DNA from: Zymoseptoria tritici IPO323
Lineage: Eukaryota; Ascomycota; Dothideomycetes; Mycosphaerellales; Mycosphaerellaceae
Length of the DNA: 64,000 nucleotides
Assembly: GCF_000219625.1 (NCBI RefSeq)
Contig: NC_018218.1
Span: 4,588,001-4,652,000, forward strand
Reading direction: 5' to 3'
The notes below the pieces were generated by a model. That model saw only the letters and a list, made by a program, of their open reading frames with translations, searched no databases and was not told the DNA's origin. Shown here piece by piece: positions 11,044-23,494 of this stretch. The position numbers and the translations under genes were made by a program. Position 1 is the first letter of the stretch. Each line of letters begins with the position of its first letter.

Positions 11044-13807
11044 CTATGAGCTCGAAGTCCCTGTGCCTGGACTGCTCATGCCGCCTAGCTTTTTCGACTT
11101 GTCCTTGCCAAAGTCACCCTATTCATCCGTCAGCGTGAAACTTCGTTCAATATCAATTGACGTATACTCACTGGCCCGTGGTTGTTGAAAGTATAATTCT
11201 TCGGCCCGCTATCCACCATAGGTCTGCGAGTCGTAGACGCATTTTTGATTTCCTCTGGTGGACTATACTCGTGCACGAAGAACTCTGCAGGTTGGGACGA
11301 CGACGACTTTGGTATGCCGGAAGTGATTGCCAGACCGGACGGGGTGTTGCTTTCCGACGTCACGAAGCTGTACTGACCGCCATTGGGTGGAGTGGTGATG
11401 TGATGCGTCGATGATTGATGCTGGGATTGTGGTGGGACGTGCTGCACGAATTGCATCTGCTGCGTTGGAGGAGCGGGAAACGTCATGGTGAGGTGCCCAT
11501 GCGCGTCGACCATGGGCACTCCGTTCGCGAATTGCATCAGGTCTTGCTGCTGCGATTCGACGGTCGGCTGAACGTATTGTTGCGGCGGCGCATACGACAC
11601 GGCAGGCATCTGGTAGGATGATTCCAGGGGAGCGGCAGTCATGAATTGATGGGCCTGCGGCGGAGTATATGGCTGCGGCTGCGATTGAATCGGAGGCGGA
11701 GCCATGAATGTATGTTGAGGAAAGCTCTGCTGTGAGGCCGGCGCTGACTGAGGCGGAGTGTTTTCGGTAATGACATTGTTTCCAACCCGGCTAACAAAGA
11801 CATTGTGTTGCTGCTGAATTTGCTGCTGCTGCTGCTGTTGCGACTGCTGTTGCTGCGACTGCTGCAGTTGCTGATGCGACTGCTGTTGGTGCGGTTGTCG
11901 TTGTGAGTACATCGGAGTACGCGGAGGAGAAGTGAATGTCTGCGCCTGAATAGGCACGTCATGCTCGATGTCAGTTTCGCTGATACTTGCCTGGCGACTG
12001 AACTGCTGTCCGGAAGACGACTGCCATGATGACAATTGCGGTCGAGAATGAGTATTCTCGATCCAGTTCGATTCTCGTGGCGAATGCGGCGTCGGTGGTG
12101 CGAGAAGATCCGATGTTGATGCATGGCGCGCAATTCGTGGCGAAGCCATGGCTTCCGCGAAAGAAAAGGCCATCGGTGACCTCTGCGCAGAACCAGGTGT
12201 GGACTTCATTACACGACCTTGAGCAATTCCACCCAAAACATTACTAGACCGAATGCGCCGCAGCTGTGGCTGGCTTGGAGCCATGTTCGCCGATTGCTGG
12301 ACGGGCGATCCTGGCTGAGCGGGACCGCTGTAAGATTGACTGCGCAGCGCTGCAATACCAAGATTCGCTGGTCGTGGCTTTTGTCTCCGTGCCGCGATTC
12401 CTCCTGCGTTCATCGGCGGTGGAGGTGGACTTTGAAAGGAGGCTGTCTGCTGTGGTTGCGGAGTCTGAATGGCAAAAGCGCTCATTTGCTGGGCCAGCAT
12501 GGAACCATTCTGGGAATCTCTCCGGACGAAGGACTCGTCCACAGGCCAGGCCATAGATTGCTCTTGCGGCACCTGCTGACGCGACTGGCGCTGAGCTGCT
12601 TCACGAAACTGCTGCTGCAAAGCATTGGGATCGACGGGTATGGACTGTCCCGGGTGCCATTGAGAGGTCGCCGGTGCGGGTTGCTGCTGCGCGTGTGGCG
12701 TCATTTGCTGGTATACGTTTGCATGATATGACGGCATCGAAACAGACGAGCTGCGGCTATCAGACCAATCCAAAGACTCCGTGGACATGTTAGCATGTCG
12801 CTGCATCATCCCAGATGAGGGAAACATTGATTGCTCGGAGATCGTGGAAGGAATGCTGGAGTCGCAGCTCGAAAGAGGCGCAGCCATGGGAGCCGGAAAG
12901 GAGTAGTTGTTGGACGACTTATAGTCGTTGTGGTCGATCTCCGGGAACACTTCCTGTAGCACGTCGTCGCCTACAGAGAAGTCATTTTGGAGATTATCGA
13001 ACTGGCCGGTAGATTGCATCATGCTCGTCTGCGCAAATGCATCGAATTGCTCCTGAGTCATGGTCCTGCGATTCATCTCCTGAGGGCTGTCAAACATTTG
13101 ACTTTGCAGATGTTGCGACGCGTTGTTGCCGTCGTTGCCGTTATTGTGGAATTGGATGCTCACGTTCGAATATGGCAGTCCGTGAGTCTTGTCGTCGTAT
13201 TGCGACAGACTGGATGTACCCATGTTCCCGCCACTCGACATTTGCTCATCAGTGTCGCATTGCTGCATCATCGAGAAGTACTCGCCCGAGCTGAAAGCAG
13301 GCGAGGCGTCGGAATCGGAGCTGAACGTGACGCTGGGCGCACCCGAGCTTGGTTGTGCGTACAAGTTGTATGTGCCAGCCTGCTTCTTCGCATCCTGCTT
13401 CGATTTCGCACGACGATTCTGGAACCAGTTCTACGCGGGATCAGCTTTGCGAACGAGCGCATCACGCATCCATCACGTTCACTTACATTGACCTTGTCTA
13501 ACGACACCTGCAAGTTCTTTGCAAAGCCCTTTTTGGTATTCGTGTTGGGCTTCGGTTGTTTCTGGTAATGCGACTCTAGAATATCATGTTGCTCTTTTGT
13601 CAAGCGAGGCTTGATATCGCATGGGATCGAAGCTGGCAGATTTGTGTTCGAATAGTAGCTGGATTTGTTGTTCGTCTCGTGTAGATTTAGGCTCGATTCG
13701 GAGTTGTTCTGGTAGTGATGCGGATGCTGGTGGTGGTATTCGCGATGTTGTTCGGCGTATGGTGAGGAGGAAGCGGAGTGGTAGGGATGCGAAGCGGCGA
13801 AGGCCAT
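11044..13807 (-). CDS. homeobox transcription factor with glutamine-rich C-terminus
   Basis: The exons are 13807-13487, 13430-11172 and 11118-11044, giving 884 residues. The homeodomain spans about residues 65-123: KPRLTKEQHDILESHY forms helix 1, and recognition helix 3 carries NWFQNRRAKSK, with the first intron splitting just before NWF. The long remainder is disordered, rich in Gln, Ser and Pro, with a polyglutamine block near residue 550; this is typical of activation regions. An in-frame ATG at 13909 would add 34 residues, but the 13807 start fits better. If the last intron were retained, the C-terminus would be VSIRQLILNEVSR instead of GDFGKDKSKK and the rest. Fungal homeobox factors of this N-terminal-homeodomain type commonly control conidiation or fruiting; that role is inference here. 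Confidence 0.88.
11806..11890 (+). repeat. CTG/CAG trinucleotide repeat (polyglutamine coding)
   Basis: An imperfect TGC/TGT triplet run lies inside the homeobox gene. On the minus strand it reads as CAG/CAA codons for a Gln-rich block. Such runs vary in length between strains. Confidence 0.8.
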
Positions 13808-15946
13808 GGTCCCGCGACGCAAGCCCGCGCGCGGAGCAGCTGTGTGGAGGTCGGCCGGCTCTATCGTTTCGATGTTGGTGACAGGAGTATGTACGTGGAG
13901 TCTTCCCAAGACGCGGACAAGTGAGTGGCAGAATATGAAACGCAGGCAACGTCTCGACTCTCGGCCCCAAGAAACTCCGGTTGTCGATCAGGCCTTCAAG
14001 CGAATGACAGCGAGCGGTGGTATAAAACGACAGACGGAGATTTTGCTGATCGCAGTGGATGTACAGGCGTAAGAGGGCGAGAACTGAACGAGAGGACGGC
14101 CCATCAGAGGGTGGATGCAGCAAGCGAGCGTGGGTGCGAGGAGGGCGAACGCATGTAAGATCGCATCAGGTGGTCCGATGTAGTGATGTAGGATGTTCGG
14201 CGGGCACAGTCCAGTCAAGCAGCACGGCGAGACGATCAAGCAGGGCGCGATGGGCAGAAGATGTGCAGCGGTCTGCAGGCGGCGTAGGGTTGGCAGGTCC
14301 CTTTCGCGCCAACACCGTGCGATCACAGTAGCGATATGGAGGAGGAGGAGGAGTGAATGCAAGACGAAGGCGAGACGAGACGAGCGTCGCGCGGAGAGAC
14401 AGCCTCGGCGGCAAAGGGCACGGGCCAGAAGCCAAGGATGATGAGTGGATGCGTTTTGGTAAAGTACTGAAGGTACACGCTCTCGGTGTGTGCGGGATTC
14501 ACGACGACTTGACTTTTCTCCTTACGCGGGTCTCAGCCCTCGCTTGTCCCGTCATGGTGTGATTGGTTGCAGACCTCCACATTCTCAGGTCCTCTCCGCT
14601 GTACTTGACGAGCAGCAACAGGCGGAACCTCACGACTCCAGGCACGGTGTCGCCCAGGCAATGGTCTGCAATAACCGCCGGCACATCTCGAGAATCATAC
14701 GACTCCGCAGACTAACATGGAGGCCCTGCTCAGCGCAAAAGCATGAAATTAGTCCGACTTTTAAACTCACTGCACTGCTGCGAAAAGCCGTCGGCCGCCG
14801 GGTAGTTCTAAGAAAGGAGAGAGCCTCGCAGTTGCGCGCCGGCGGCATTTCAAGCCACACGGGAAACTAGAAGACCAATGACGATATCGCAACGGCCAGG
14901 CGCAGGAACAGCAGGAGCGAACCTTGATGCGCTGTTCCTCTCCCAGGACCCGCTCTTTTTTTATCCTGCTGGCCCGGCGTGTGGAAGATTTGATCTTCAG
15001 TGCTTGTTCGGTACTGCGGTACGCGCCCTTGCGCTGGTGATCTCCTGTCGACAACGACTATACACAAGAAGTCATCTCCTGATCCATTTTGCCCATATCT
15101 GACAAATAATCTCCGTCCGTGGGAACATGACAACGATCAGGTCCATCATCCCTGTTCCTCGTGCAACGAGTCCCGTCTTATTGGCGAGGAAAAGATGTAA
15201 TCCGGCCATCCGCGGCATCTCCGATCCTACATTACGTTCGATGCATATGCCAACAAATTATCAAGCCACCACTTTCTCTTGTCGCCAAGACTCGAGAGGG
15301 TCAGCGACCGTTCGTGCGGTTTCCGGTGTTCTCCACTCCACTCACCGTTCCGCAGCCGCAATGATCCGTCGTTCGGATGATATGTCCTTGAAAGTTCTTT
15401 GATGGAGAACCTCCGACTGGGATCGAATCTCGCGGTATAGCAGCCACGTTGTCCAGAACATCGGGAGACCACGCGAGTATCAGCACGCTCCCGCTGTCTG
15501 TGTTACCCCAGAGCCCCCCAGCTCGTTCCATCCCTCTCGTGCGACCTCCACCAAATCCAAAGATAGACTTCCCCTGAAGTCGACATCAACAATGACACCA
15601 AGCGACTTTATTCCTTGCAGCTCTCCGCTAGCCGTGAAACATCACCGACAGAAGACAATTCCCGGGTACCAATGTTGCGGATGGTATATATGCTTGGCCG
15701 CGAGTTGGGGGACGCGCATAACGCTCGTCAACATAGTGCACAATAACGCATATTACGCTAAAGCACGACAAGAGTGACATGACTCGCGAGTAAGCTATGC
15801 CGACTGTAGCGTGCAGATGTCGACAAGTTTCGAAGCGTAGAACCCGGTCAGCAACTGCGGTCCGCGAAACTCGATGTTGTCTCGTAGAGTGTCTCGTCAA
15901 CATCTCGCAAGGATTGTGCATTCGCGCTCGAGACGAACGCGGCTGG
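13808..15946. other. 2.1 kb gene-free stretch upstream of the homeobox gene
   Basis: No supported coding gene. It probably contains a long 5' leader and promoter for the homeobox regulator; a (GGA)n run lies near 14338-14354. The copia element has inserted at its far edge. The sequence keeps normal CpA/TpG content right up to the insertion. Confidence 0.45.
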
Positions 15947-15951
15947 CCATG
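15947..15951 (+). repeat. target-site duplication CCATG (left)
   Basis: CCATG immediately precedes the 5' LTR and is repeated at 23748-23752 immediately after the 3' LTR, the 5-bp duplication expected of a retrotransposon integrase. Confidence 0.88.
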
Positions 15952-16189
15952 TGTCGATCTGTTAGCGTTGATTTATGAAACAGGGTAAGACCAGGGATAT
16001 TAACTCTAACAGCCTAATTACGTAGTTAGTGTCCTATATAATATTATAGGATATTGGCGATAAGACCCTAACCCCTTTTAGGTATTTGGAATTACGGCGT
16101 CTATATAGTCTTTAGGTCGATAACCTTAAGAAACACATAGTTTTTCTTAATCTTAAAGTTTACCCCTACATTGCACTACTTAATTAACA
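15952..16189 (+). repeat. 5' LTR
   Basis: A 238-bp repeat beginning TGTCGATCTG and ending TTAACA. It differs from the 3' copy at 14 positions, all C/T or G/A transitions at CpA/TpG. In its first 105 bases this copy keeps the unmutated base at every difference; from base 129 on it always carries the mutated one. Confidence 0.93.
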
Positions 16190-16201
16190 GTTATAAGCCC
16201 G
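16190..16201 (+). other. primer-binding site, internal initiator tRNA-Met type
   Basis: GTTATAAGCCCG directly follows the 5' LTR. It is the reverse complement of the initiator tRNA-Met anticodon stem-loop (GGGCTCATAAC region) apart from one G-to-A in a TGA context, as RIP would produce. Priming from a half-tRNA cut in the anticodon loop is known for copia elements such as Drosophila copia. No match to the tRNA 3' end is visible. Confidence 0.7.
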
Positions 16202-16239
16202 GTTTCGACTTAAACAACAAGATTAAAGACAAATTCGCA

Positions 16240-19200
16240 TTAACAAGCAACAATAGAAGGTCTTAAGCTAGACTCGTTAGGTTTTCTAACCGTAATAGGA
16301 CTAAAGCGTCGAGAAATCGTCTACACCGATTAAACTAAGTACGACGAATAGTACCTAAACACTAAGTCGGCGGCAATTAACAACTATATATAGCAATATA
16401 TGCGAGAGATAACCCTAACAGTTATAGACAGTATAGCTATAGACCGAACTGTAGAACTAAAGGTCCTAAATATACCGAACAAGACGGAATTAGACCTTAC
16501 AGACACTTAACTTCTAGAAAGCGAGAACTTTATAAAGTAGCAACAAAATAAAGCTATTTTCGACTCTAAAATAAAGAACTATACTAGAGAATCCGTTATC
16601 TACAAGACGTTTAGGAAGAAGAAAGAAGATTTTAAAAAATACTTTAGCCGGACTATTCCGTTAACGTACCTAGACGACCTTAACGATTAGTCTAGGATAC
16701 TAGCAAGCTAGATAGACTTCGTAACTAAGACATTCGCGCCGGACGACGTAACAAGGCGCAGAATGCTTTCTAAACAATATAACGACCTATTATCTAGACC
16801 TAAGTCGTCTAATATCCTTATGTACCTACAAAAGTAGATTAAGCTTAAAAAGAAGATAGTTAGAGGATACTATCTAGCTACTAGTATCCTAAAAGACGAC
16901 TTCGTGCGGATAGTAGAAGACAAGATTAATATTATTATAGGAAGACTATTAGCGAGCAAGAATAATCTTAGTTAATGCGTTTACGACGTAACTACATTTA
17001 TTAATAGAGACCCTAGCAACTTAGCTAAGTAGTTCCGTACAAACGCTACGTTTAGGTCTAAAGAGGCTTAAATTACCGGAATAGGTTAGGTAATATTTAA
17101 CGCAACGACTAATTTAGGTAATTAAAACAGAGGGAACAGGCCTAATAACAAGGATAGGACCTGTCGACCGTATACGGGTAAAGACGCTAACAAAGCATAT
17201 CTAAAACTAGGAGATTGTCCTATCGTTAACTATCGTCTTCGACCTAATAAAGCTAATATAACAAAAGAGGATAAGAAATTCCTCGACAACTACCGGAACG
17301 TCCTTAAGAAGGATAAGGCTAAGTGCCTTTAGCAGATAAAGTTTAGAGACCCTATTACTATAGGACTAAAGGATTACTACAAGATTACTAAGGTACTAAA
17401 GGAATAGACTAGGTCCGGAACACCTAGTTTAAGTAGGACAATCGTCTCTAACAAACCGAAGGCGTAGTATAGTAGTTACGCTATTAGAGCGGTAACTTAG
17501 TTTAGAGTAATATCGACCGAAGCTTACGACAAGAAAAATCGATAGCTTCTAGATAGTAGCTCGAACGTTTATATCGTAAACAATCTAACTATAGCGGGAT
17601 TTAAGGTCGTTAATATATTATATAACATATCGATTTATACCGGGAACTAACAGATAAAGGCTGCTACAAGAGGCATAGCAAAAGTGCAGTTCCTATTACC
17701 CTTAGGTAAGCCGATTACGCTATTACTAAGGGACGTCCTATATATACCCGGATTTTACGTTAACATCGTATCGACTAGGCTGTATAGAGACTTTAGCCTC
17801 TTCTTAGACGAGAGGACCGACAACTAGATAGATAAATCCGGAGTAGTTGTTACTAAGATTAAGCAATATAGCAGCTTACTATACCTAAACCTAGCGACTA
17901 CGCCGAAAGTAAGGATTAAAATTATTAACTAGCTACTTAACGAGAATAGTTAACCCCTAAGCGTCGAGATAGCGTTAAAAAGGGATTAACTAGCCGATTA
18001 AACACGGCTCGTCGCCTTCGCGACGGACAGTAGGGCTGCGAGACGACCTAGAGTCCTCTCTTAGACCTAATAGTACTAAGTTATAGGCTACATCGGGGGT
18101 AATCGTATATTAGAACTCTATCGAGCCGCTAAAGGCGTAGAGTATCTAAAAGATAGAGATGCGGCCCCTAAAATGCACGAATGCTACTTATGCGCCTAGA
18201 GCAAGTCGAAAAGAATCGTTTCTCGAAGAAAACTAGTTAAGATTAGGATGCTAGCATCTTTTTCCAATATTGCGGCCGATATCGTAGAATTTAATATAGC
18301 AAAGAACAGAGATAAATACATGTTTTACGCCGTAGATTTAACGATATACTTACACTTCGTTTAGACGATACCGAACACTAATTAAGCGAGCCTAGTACGA
18401 TACTTCGAGGAACTTTAGACCTTTATAAAGAGTATAAGTCGTAAAATATTCGCCCTTAGATCGGACGTAAACCCTAAGTACGGATTAACGTTTTAGTCCG
18501 CACTCCGTAAGGGATTAGTAATATAGAAGCCCTTAGTACTGTATACGCAAGTATAGGACCTAGTAGAACGAGCCGGCAGCGTTATCGTCGAGATAGTAAG
18601 GACACTAATTATTAAATTAAGGCTCCTAAAGGATCTCTAGAATAAAGCCTACGTAATAGTAGCCTATATTATAAACAGGGCCCTAACGCAAGCATTAGGT
18701 TACAAATCCCTATAGGAAATAGCGACAAACTAGAAGCTAGATATCGCCTATATCTATAAGTTCGGGTTAAGAGCGTATGCATATAAAACTAATCTAAAAG
18801 ACGTCCCTAAAAGGAAGAAGATAATAGAGCAAGTAAGAATCGGATACCTAGTCGGCTTCGAAGAATATAACATTTTTCGAATTTAGATTCTAAGCCTAGA
18901 TAGGGTAATTAGGACAAGAGATGTAGTATTTAACAAGAAGATAAAGTACGAAGGACTCTACAACTTTAATCTAAACATAGTAGTACTACTTAATCTTGCG
19001 ATTAATATCGAACTAGACTACGCTATAGAAGCACATTAATTTTATAACCTATAAGAGGCTATGTATATAAGCTATATTGCTAGACAAGGTAATAAGGTCG
19101 AAATTCCGGAATCCTTCCGAAGAGGTGCTCTAATTTAAGACGACAGTAATGTCGAATATATAATCCCCTATAATAGACCTAAAGAGATGCGAGAGGACAT

Positions 19201-21098
19201 CGTAGAAACGTTTATTAGTATCTAAGGCATAAAATACATAGACAATTAACTCTTCCCCTTCTATTAAGCTTAGAAGCGGGAACTAGAATAGATAGATCCA
19301 GACGATAAGCTCGATAAACTAACATTATTAGCTTAACGGCAGAGAATAATCGATTACTAGCTACCTCTAAGCTTTAACTCCGAGGTTATAGACTTTAACT
19401 TCGGCGAAATAACCTTATTCGATACTATAGGAATGTTCGCGACTTATACGACGATAGCTAAAGTCTACGCTATTACTACGATAAAGGCGGTTATAGAGAA
19501 AGGAGTATCCGCAAAAGACGCACCTGTCCTTATTAGAGATTTACCGCTAGAACTAAAATGCTAGAAAGACCTTATTATGTATAAGTACTTAAAGGAATTC
19601 GAAAAGGCTGCTAGAACAGAGTTTTAAAAGGCTCTAGATACTAGAATGTTCTATTAGATCCCTAAAAATTAAGTAGGAAATAACCTAACCGTCCCGTTAA
19701 CGTAGGTGTTTAAATATAAGCAAGACTTAAAAGGATACTTAGAGAAGTTTAAGGCTCGAATTTGTGCAAGAGGAGATTTGTAGTTAACCGAGCTTAACAT
19801 ATACGCAGCTACCCTCGCAGCGAGGCTATTTAGGTTGTTAATAGCAATTATAGCATACTTTAACCTAGAAACAATCTAGATAGACGCCGTAAACGCCTTT
19901 CTAAACTCTAAGTTGCTAACGCTAATCTACCTTTAACCTCTAGACGGTTTTCGAGATCCGAACATGCTATTAAAATGCGTTCGCGCCCTTTACGGCTTTA
20001 AGGAGTCCCTAGCGCTGTAGTAGGGAGATCTAAGTAAAGGAGTCGAAGAGCTTAGACTACGGCAAGTCGTTAATTATCTATATACCGATAGAAAAGTTAT
20101 AATCTTCTTCTTCGTTAATAACATTATATTAGCATTTTATTATAAACATAAAGTTTACGCCGAAGATATATAGAAGAGGCTAATAGCTAAATACGAGATA
20201 AGGGTTATAGGCCTAATCGACTACTTCTATAAAATTAAAATTATCCGGAACAGAGAGACTAAGGACATGTAGCTTAACTAAGACACCTATATTAAAAAGG
20301 TCGCTAGAAGATATAATATCTTATTAACTAAGAAAAGGGCGGATACACCTCTACCTATAAACTTTAATTAGGAACCGGCAAAAGAAAAGGCGAAACCCTA
20401 CATAATTAAGGAGATGTAGTTAAAAGTCGGTTCTCTTAACTTTGTAGTATCCTATACAAGACTAGATATCGCTTTTGTAGTTTCTTTGTTAGCACGTTAT
20501 CTAGTAAATCTAGCCGAACATTATCTTAAAGTAGCAGATTATTATATTAGATATCTGCTATAAAGCTCTTAATTAAGCGTTTAGTATAGTAAAGACGATA
20601 GCAGGCTTACCTACCTATCGCAACTGCTAGAGTTCTTCGGAGCCTTAGATACTTCGTTCGCAGACGATCTAGAGACGCGAAGAAGCTTAGAGGGTATAGT
20701 TTTCTTCTTATTTAGAGGAATTGTCGATTAGAAGTCTACGAAGCAGACTATAATTACTAAATTATCTACGGAGTTAGAGCTATATATACTTAGCTATACT
20801 AGAACAAAGATAATCTAGTAGGAACGAGTGTTTAAAAACATAGACCTAAGCCTTAATAGTAAGGGCAGGTTATTATATAATAACAAGCAAACTATTCGAG
20901 TCGTTACTACATAAGGCTAAAAGCTAGACACTAAGATAAGGCATATAGATATACAGCAGTGCTAGCTACGTAAGAGGTACTAAGCCGGAGACCTTAAAGT
21001 CGAATAGGTCGAAACTACCTTAATACCCGCGGACAGGATAATAAAACTGCTGTTAGCACAACGGCATCGCGCCTTTCTAAACTAGCTCCGAATAATAA
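16240..21098 (+). pseudogene. gag-pol of copia element, destroyed by nonsense changes
   Basis: One continuous frame runs through a Gag region (about 16560-17130), a Cys-containing nucleic-acid-binding segment (about 17160-17217), protease (LLDSSSN at 17546), integrase zinc-binding motif (H-E-C-Y-L-C at 18176), integrase core (AADIVEF near 18270; VERAG near 18560), reverse transcriptase (IDAVNAFLN at 19880) and RNase H (DTSFADDLETRRS at 20648). Dozens of TAG/TAA codons stand where Trp or Gln would be expected. The reverse transcriptase active-site pair reads Val-Asn-Asn at 20114-20122 instead of Val-Asp-Asp, two TpG-to-TpA changes. The true start codon is not identifiable. No frameshift separates gag from pol. 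Confidence 0.92.
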
Positions 21099-21105
21099 TA
21101 CTACC

Positions 21106-21163
21106 GGATCTAGGGGGTAAGGACTGCGCTAATAGTAAAACTTTACTACTAGATCTCGGGGGT
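21106..21163 (+). repeat. tandem polypurine-like motif just after pol
   Basis: GGATCTAGGGGGT (21106-21118) and AGATCTCGGGGGT (21151-21163) sit in a loosely duplicated unit of about 45 bp right after the RNase H domain. The same motif, GGATCTCGGGGGT, recurs at 23496-23508 directly before the 3' LTR. They look like extra copies of the polypurine tract. Confidence 0.6.
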
Positions 21164-21166
21164 AAG

Positions 21167-21186
21167 GGCTAGGCAAATGCCTAGCC
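21167..21186. repeat. perfect 9-bp inverted repeat
   Basis: GGCTAGGCA-AA-TGCCTAGCC is a perfect dyad with a 2-nt loop, placed between pol and the accessory frame of the copia element. It could form a hairpin in the element's RNA. No function is known. Confidence 0.6.
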
Positions 21187-21539
21187 TAACTTTACTATTA
21201 GAAAGAAGTCTGCATAACGATTAGGAGCTATTACATAGCCTTATATATATATTACATGCGGACTTAAATTATTACGTTTACTACCTTAACAAGTAGTCTA
21301 GGACGTATACATCTAGGGATCTATCGACTAGATTACCCTTTTAAAGCTAAATTCACTTTACTTTTTGCGCTAAACTAAAATTAGTAGCTACTAAAGGCCT
21401 AAATAGCTATTATATACCGAACTACGCGTACTTCTAAACCCGTAACGCATTCCTTAGCACTAGTCTGTGCTTATTCTTAGAGCTTATATCTTTTCCGTTT
21501 GCACTTCTACTTTCTCTTCTTTTCTTTAACTACCTTATT

Positions 21540-23473
21540 TTGCATTAGTAGAGGTGTTAACATTATATAGTAGCACTATTACGATAGTAAATACTAGAAA
21601 CAGGCGCAACCTTAACCCCGAGAACGAGGTACTACTTCTGGACTTTAACGCACTCGAAAACGTCCCTAAATTAACTAAGAAGTCGAGAAAACACTTAAAA
21701 ACTACCTCTACGATAGGCGACAACTAGTCTAGCATCGACGCTAACGACCCGAACGCGCGCGTTAACACTCCTACTAATCTAATTACTCTAGAATAGCTAC
21801 GTTAAGTTACTACTAAGGCCGCAACTACTTGTACGTAAGATAAAGTTTAGGACAACTAGCAAGGTGCGCAGCCTTATCTAAAGGAAGAAGACGCAATTAA
21901 CGCAGCAGCTAAAGCTGCAGTTAACCGCGAGTTGTTAGCGGCCGAAGATCTACTAAGCGATAAGGACGACATATTCCGACACCGCTACCTTAATTAGCGC
22001 GTAGTAAGTAATGCGCAGATACCGGATTAAAGCGTACAAGTCCTAAACGACGGGAATATATAGGAGGATACTACAGCAGCGGGAGCTAAAGTCCTAACTA
22101 AGGACAACGCTCCTCCTTAAGAAACAGTTATCCTCGACAAAAAGGAGTTTAAGAATTACGCTATAACACTTTATTAAGCTAATCTAGTTACCGGATAATC
22201 GGATAAGGCCTTTTAGGCCTAGTAAGCTAAGGACCTTAAAGCTATTTAGTTATACGAAATAAAGTTAAGAACGAATAGTTACATAACTAAAGAGGACCTA
22301 ATAGCATACTAGGACGTAAAGGTAAGAGAAGCGGCTATCCTAAAAGCAAAGAAGGAGGCAGAGAAATAACGCAAAGCTACTAAAGAGGCCGAGTCTAAAG
22401 CTGCTAATATTAAAAAGGAGTTGCAGGATAGATCCGAAGTCGACCCTATCCCTACAAAGAAGGCTAGAAAGGGTAACTTTAACTAGGGCCCCTTACGTAG
22501 AACCTTTGTAATAGAGACTTTATATTATTAGAACTAACCTTAGCAGACCCTAACGAAGAAATTAACTCGCACTCCTAAGACCCTACGCACAACTAGTAGG
22601 CAGCAGAGTGCTAAGAGGCCTATAACTCTTTTAGACAAATAACCTAAAATTACTAATAAGGTTGTTAAGACTTACTAAAATGCGTTTAACGACTTTTCTA
22701 GAGAATTTAGGCAGTTTACTAACTTTAGCGTAACAAAGGAATAGGCGTTCCGGTAGAATAAAGGAGAAGACGGAGTACTCTAACGCGACGCTACGGAAAA
22801 CAAGTTAAAGCCTAAGAGGCAGTTAAAGTCTATCCTGCTTACCCTCCTTAACTCGATCGACCGCATAAAGGAGTTTAAGGCGCTAATTTTAGCAAAACTT
22901 TACCCGTTAGCTCGCCTACGACGCAATTAGCCTATTTACGACTCTTCCGACGAAGAGGAGAAGGAGCTTATACCTGTGCCTAAGCCGACTAAGAGGAAGG
23001 CACTAGCAAAGAAGCAACCTACTAAGGGCGTTGCTATTAAGGCCGAGAAGCCCGCGAAACGTAAACGCCAAGATAAGGACGAAGACGAAAACGTAATAGG
23101 CGTTAATACTAAGTCTAAGCAATCGAAGACTAGAAAGATAAACCGCAACGCTAAGAAGGTCGCTCCCTTGCCTCTACCTAAAGGACCTTAATCGAGCAAC
23201 GTTACTACTCCCGACCGGATAATAAGAGACGCCTACGCCGAGGAGGACGCTATAACCTCGATAGCGGGGAACTAACGTAGAAGAGGCTAAGGAGCCGCCG
23301 TCTTCAACGCTATAGCTAGCGGATCCGGCGAGTTCGAGCCAGAATCTCTTAAACTTTAACGCCGTCGTCAAGCCGCCGCCCTAGCGCTTATTAACATTCT
23401 ACTACCGCTAAAGAAGGATCCCGAAATTGAAGGTACGGACGACGACTCTAACAGCGAGGAGAGCGAGCGTTAA
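21540..23473 (+). pseudogene. unknown accessory ORF of the copia element, RIP-inactivated
   Basis: Downstream of RNase H a second frame runs without any shift from about 21540 to the TAA at 23471-23473, broken only by TAG/TAA of RIP type; it would code for roughly 640 residues. Sections seen: an Asn/Leu-rich start, a Lys/Glu/Ala-rich middle with coiled-coil character (about 22290-22440), an acidic patch DSSDEEEKE (about 22930), a strongly basic block with nuclear-localisation-like KPAKRKRQDK (about 23050), and an acidic end DDDSNSEESER. I see no transmembrane helix, envelope-like feature, chromodomain or known transposon domain. Its position equals that of the extra ORF in some plant copia lineages, but I cannot relate it to them. 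The start is uncertain. Confidence 0.7.
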
Positions 23474-23494
23474 GATCGTTTAGTATAATATAAA

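Noticed and set aside
15400..15490. Possible tRNA on the minus strand (GATTCGATCC, B-box-like)
   Set aside because: The presumed T stem does not pair and no cloverleaf can be drawn from the surrounding sequence.
21535..21723. 62-residue hydrophobic minus-strand frame inside the element
   Set aside because: It is antisense to the accessory frame, in AT-rich mutated sequence, with no promoter or homologue I recognise.
22976..23191. Separate 71-residue Lys-rich protein gene starting at an ATG
   Set aside because: It is only the longest uninterrupted piece of the much longer RIP-damaged accessory frame; upstream and downstream codons continue in the same frame.
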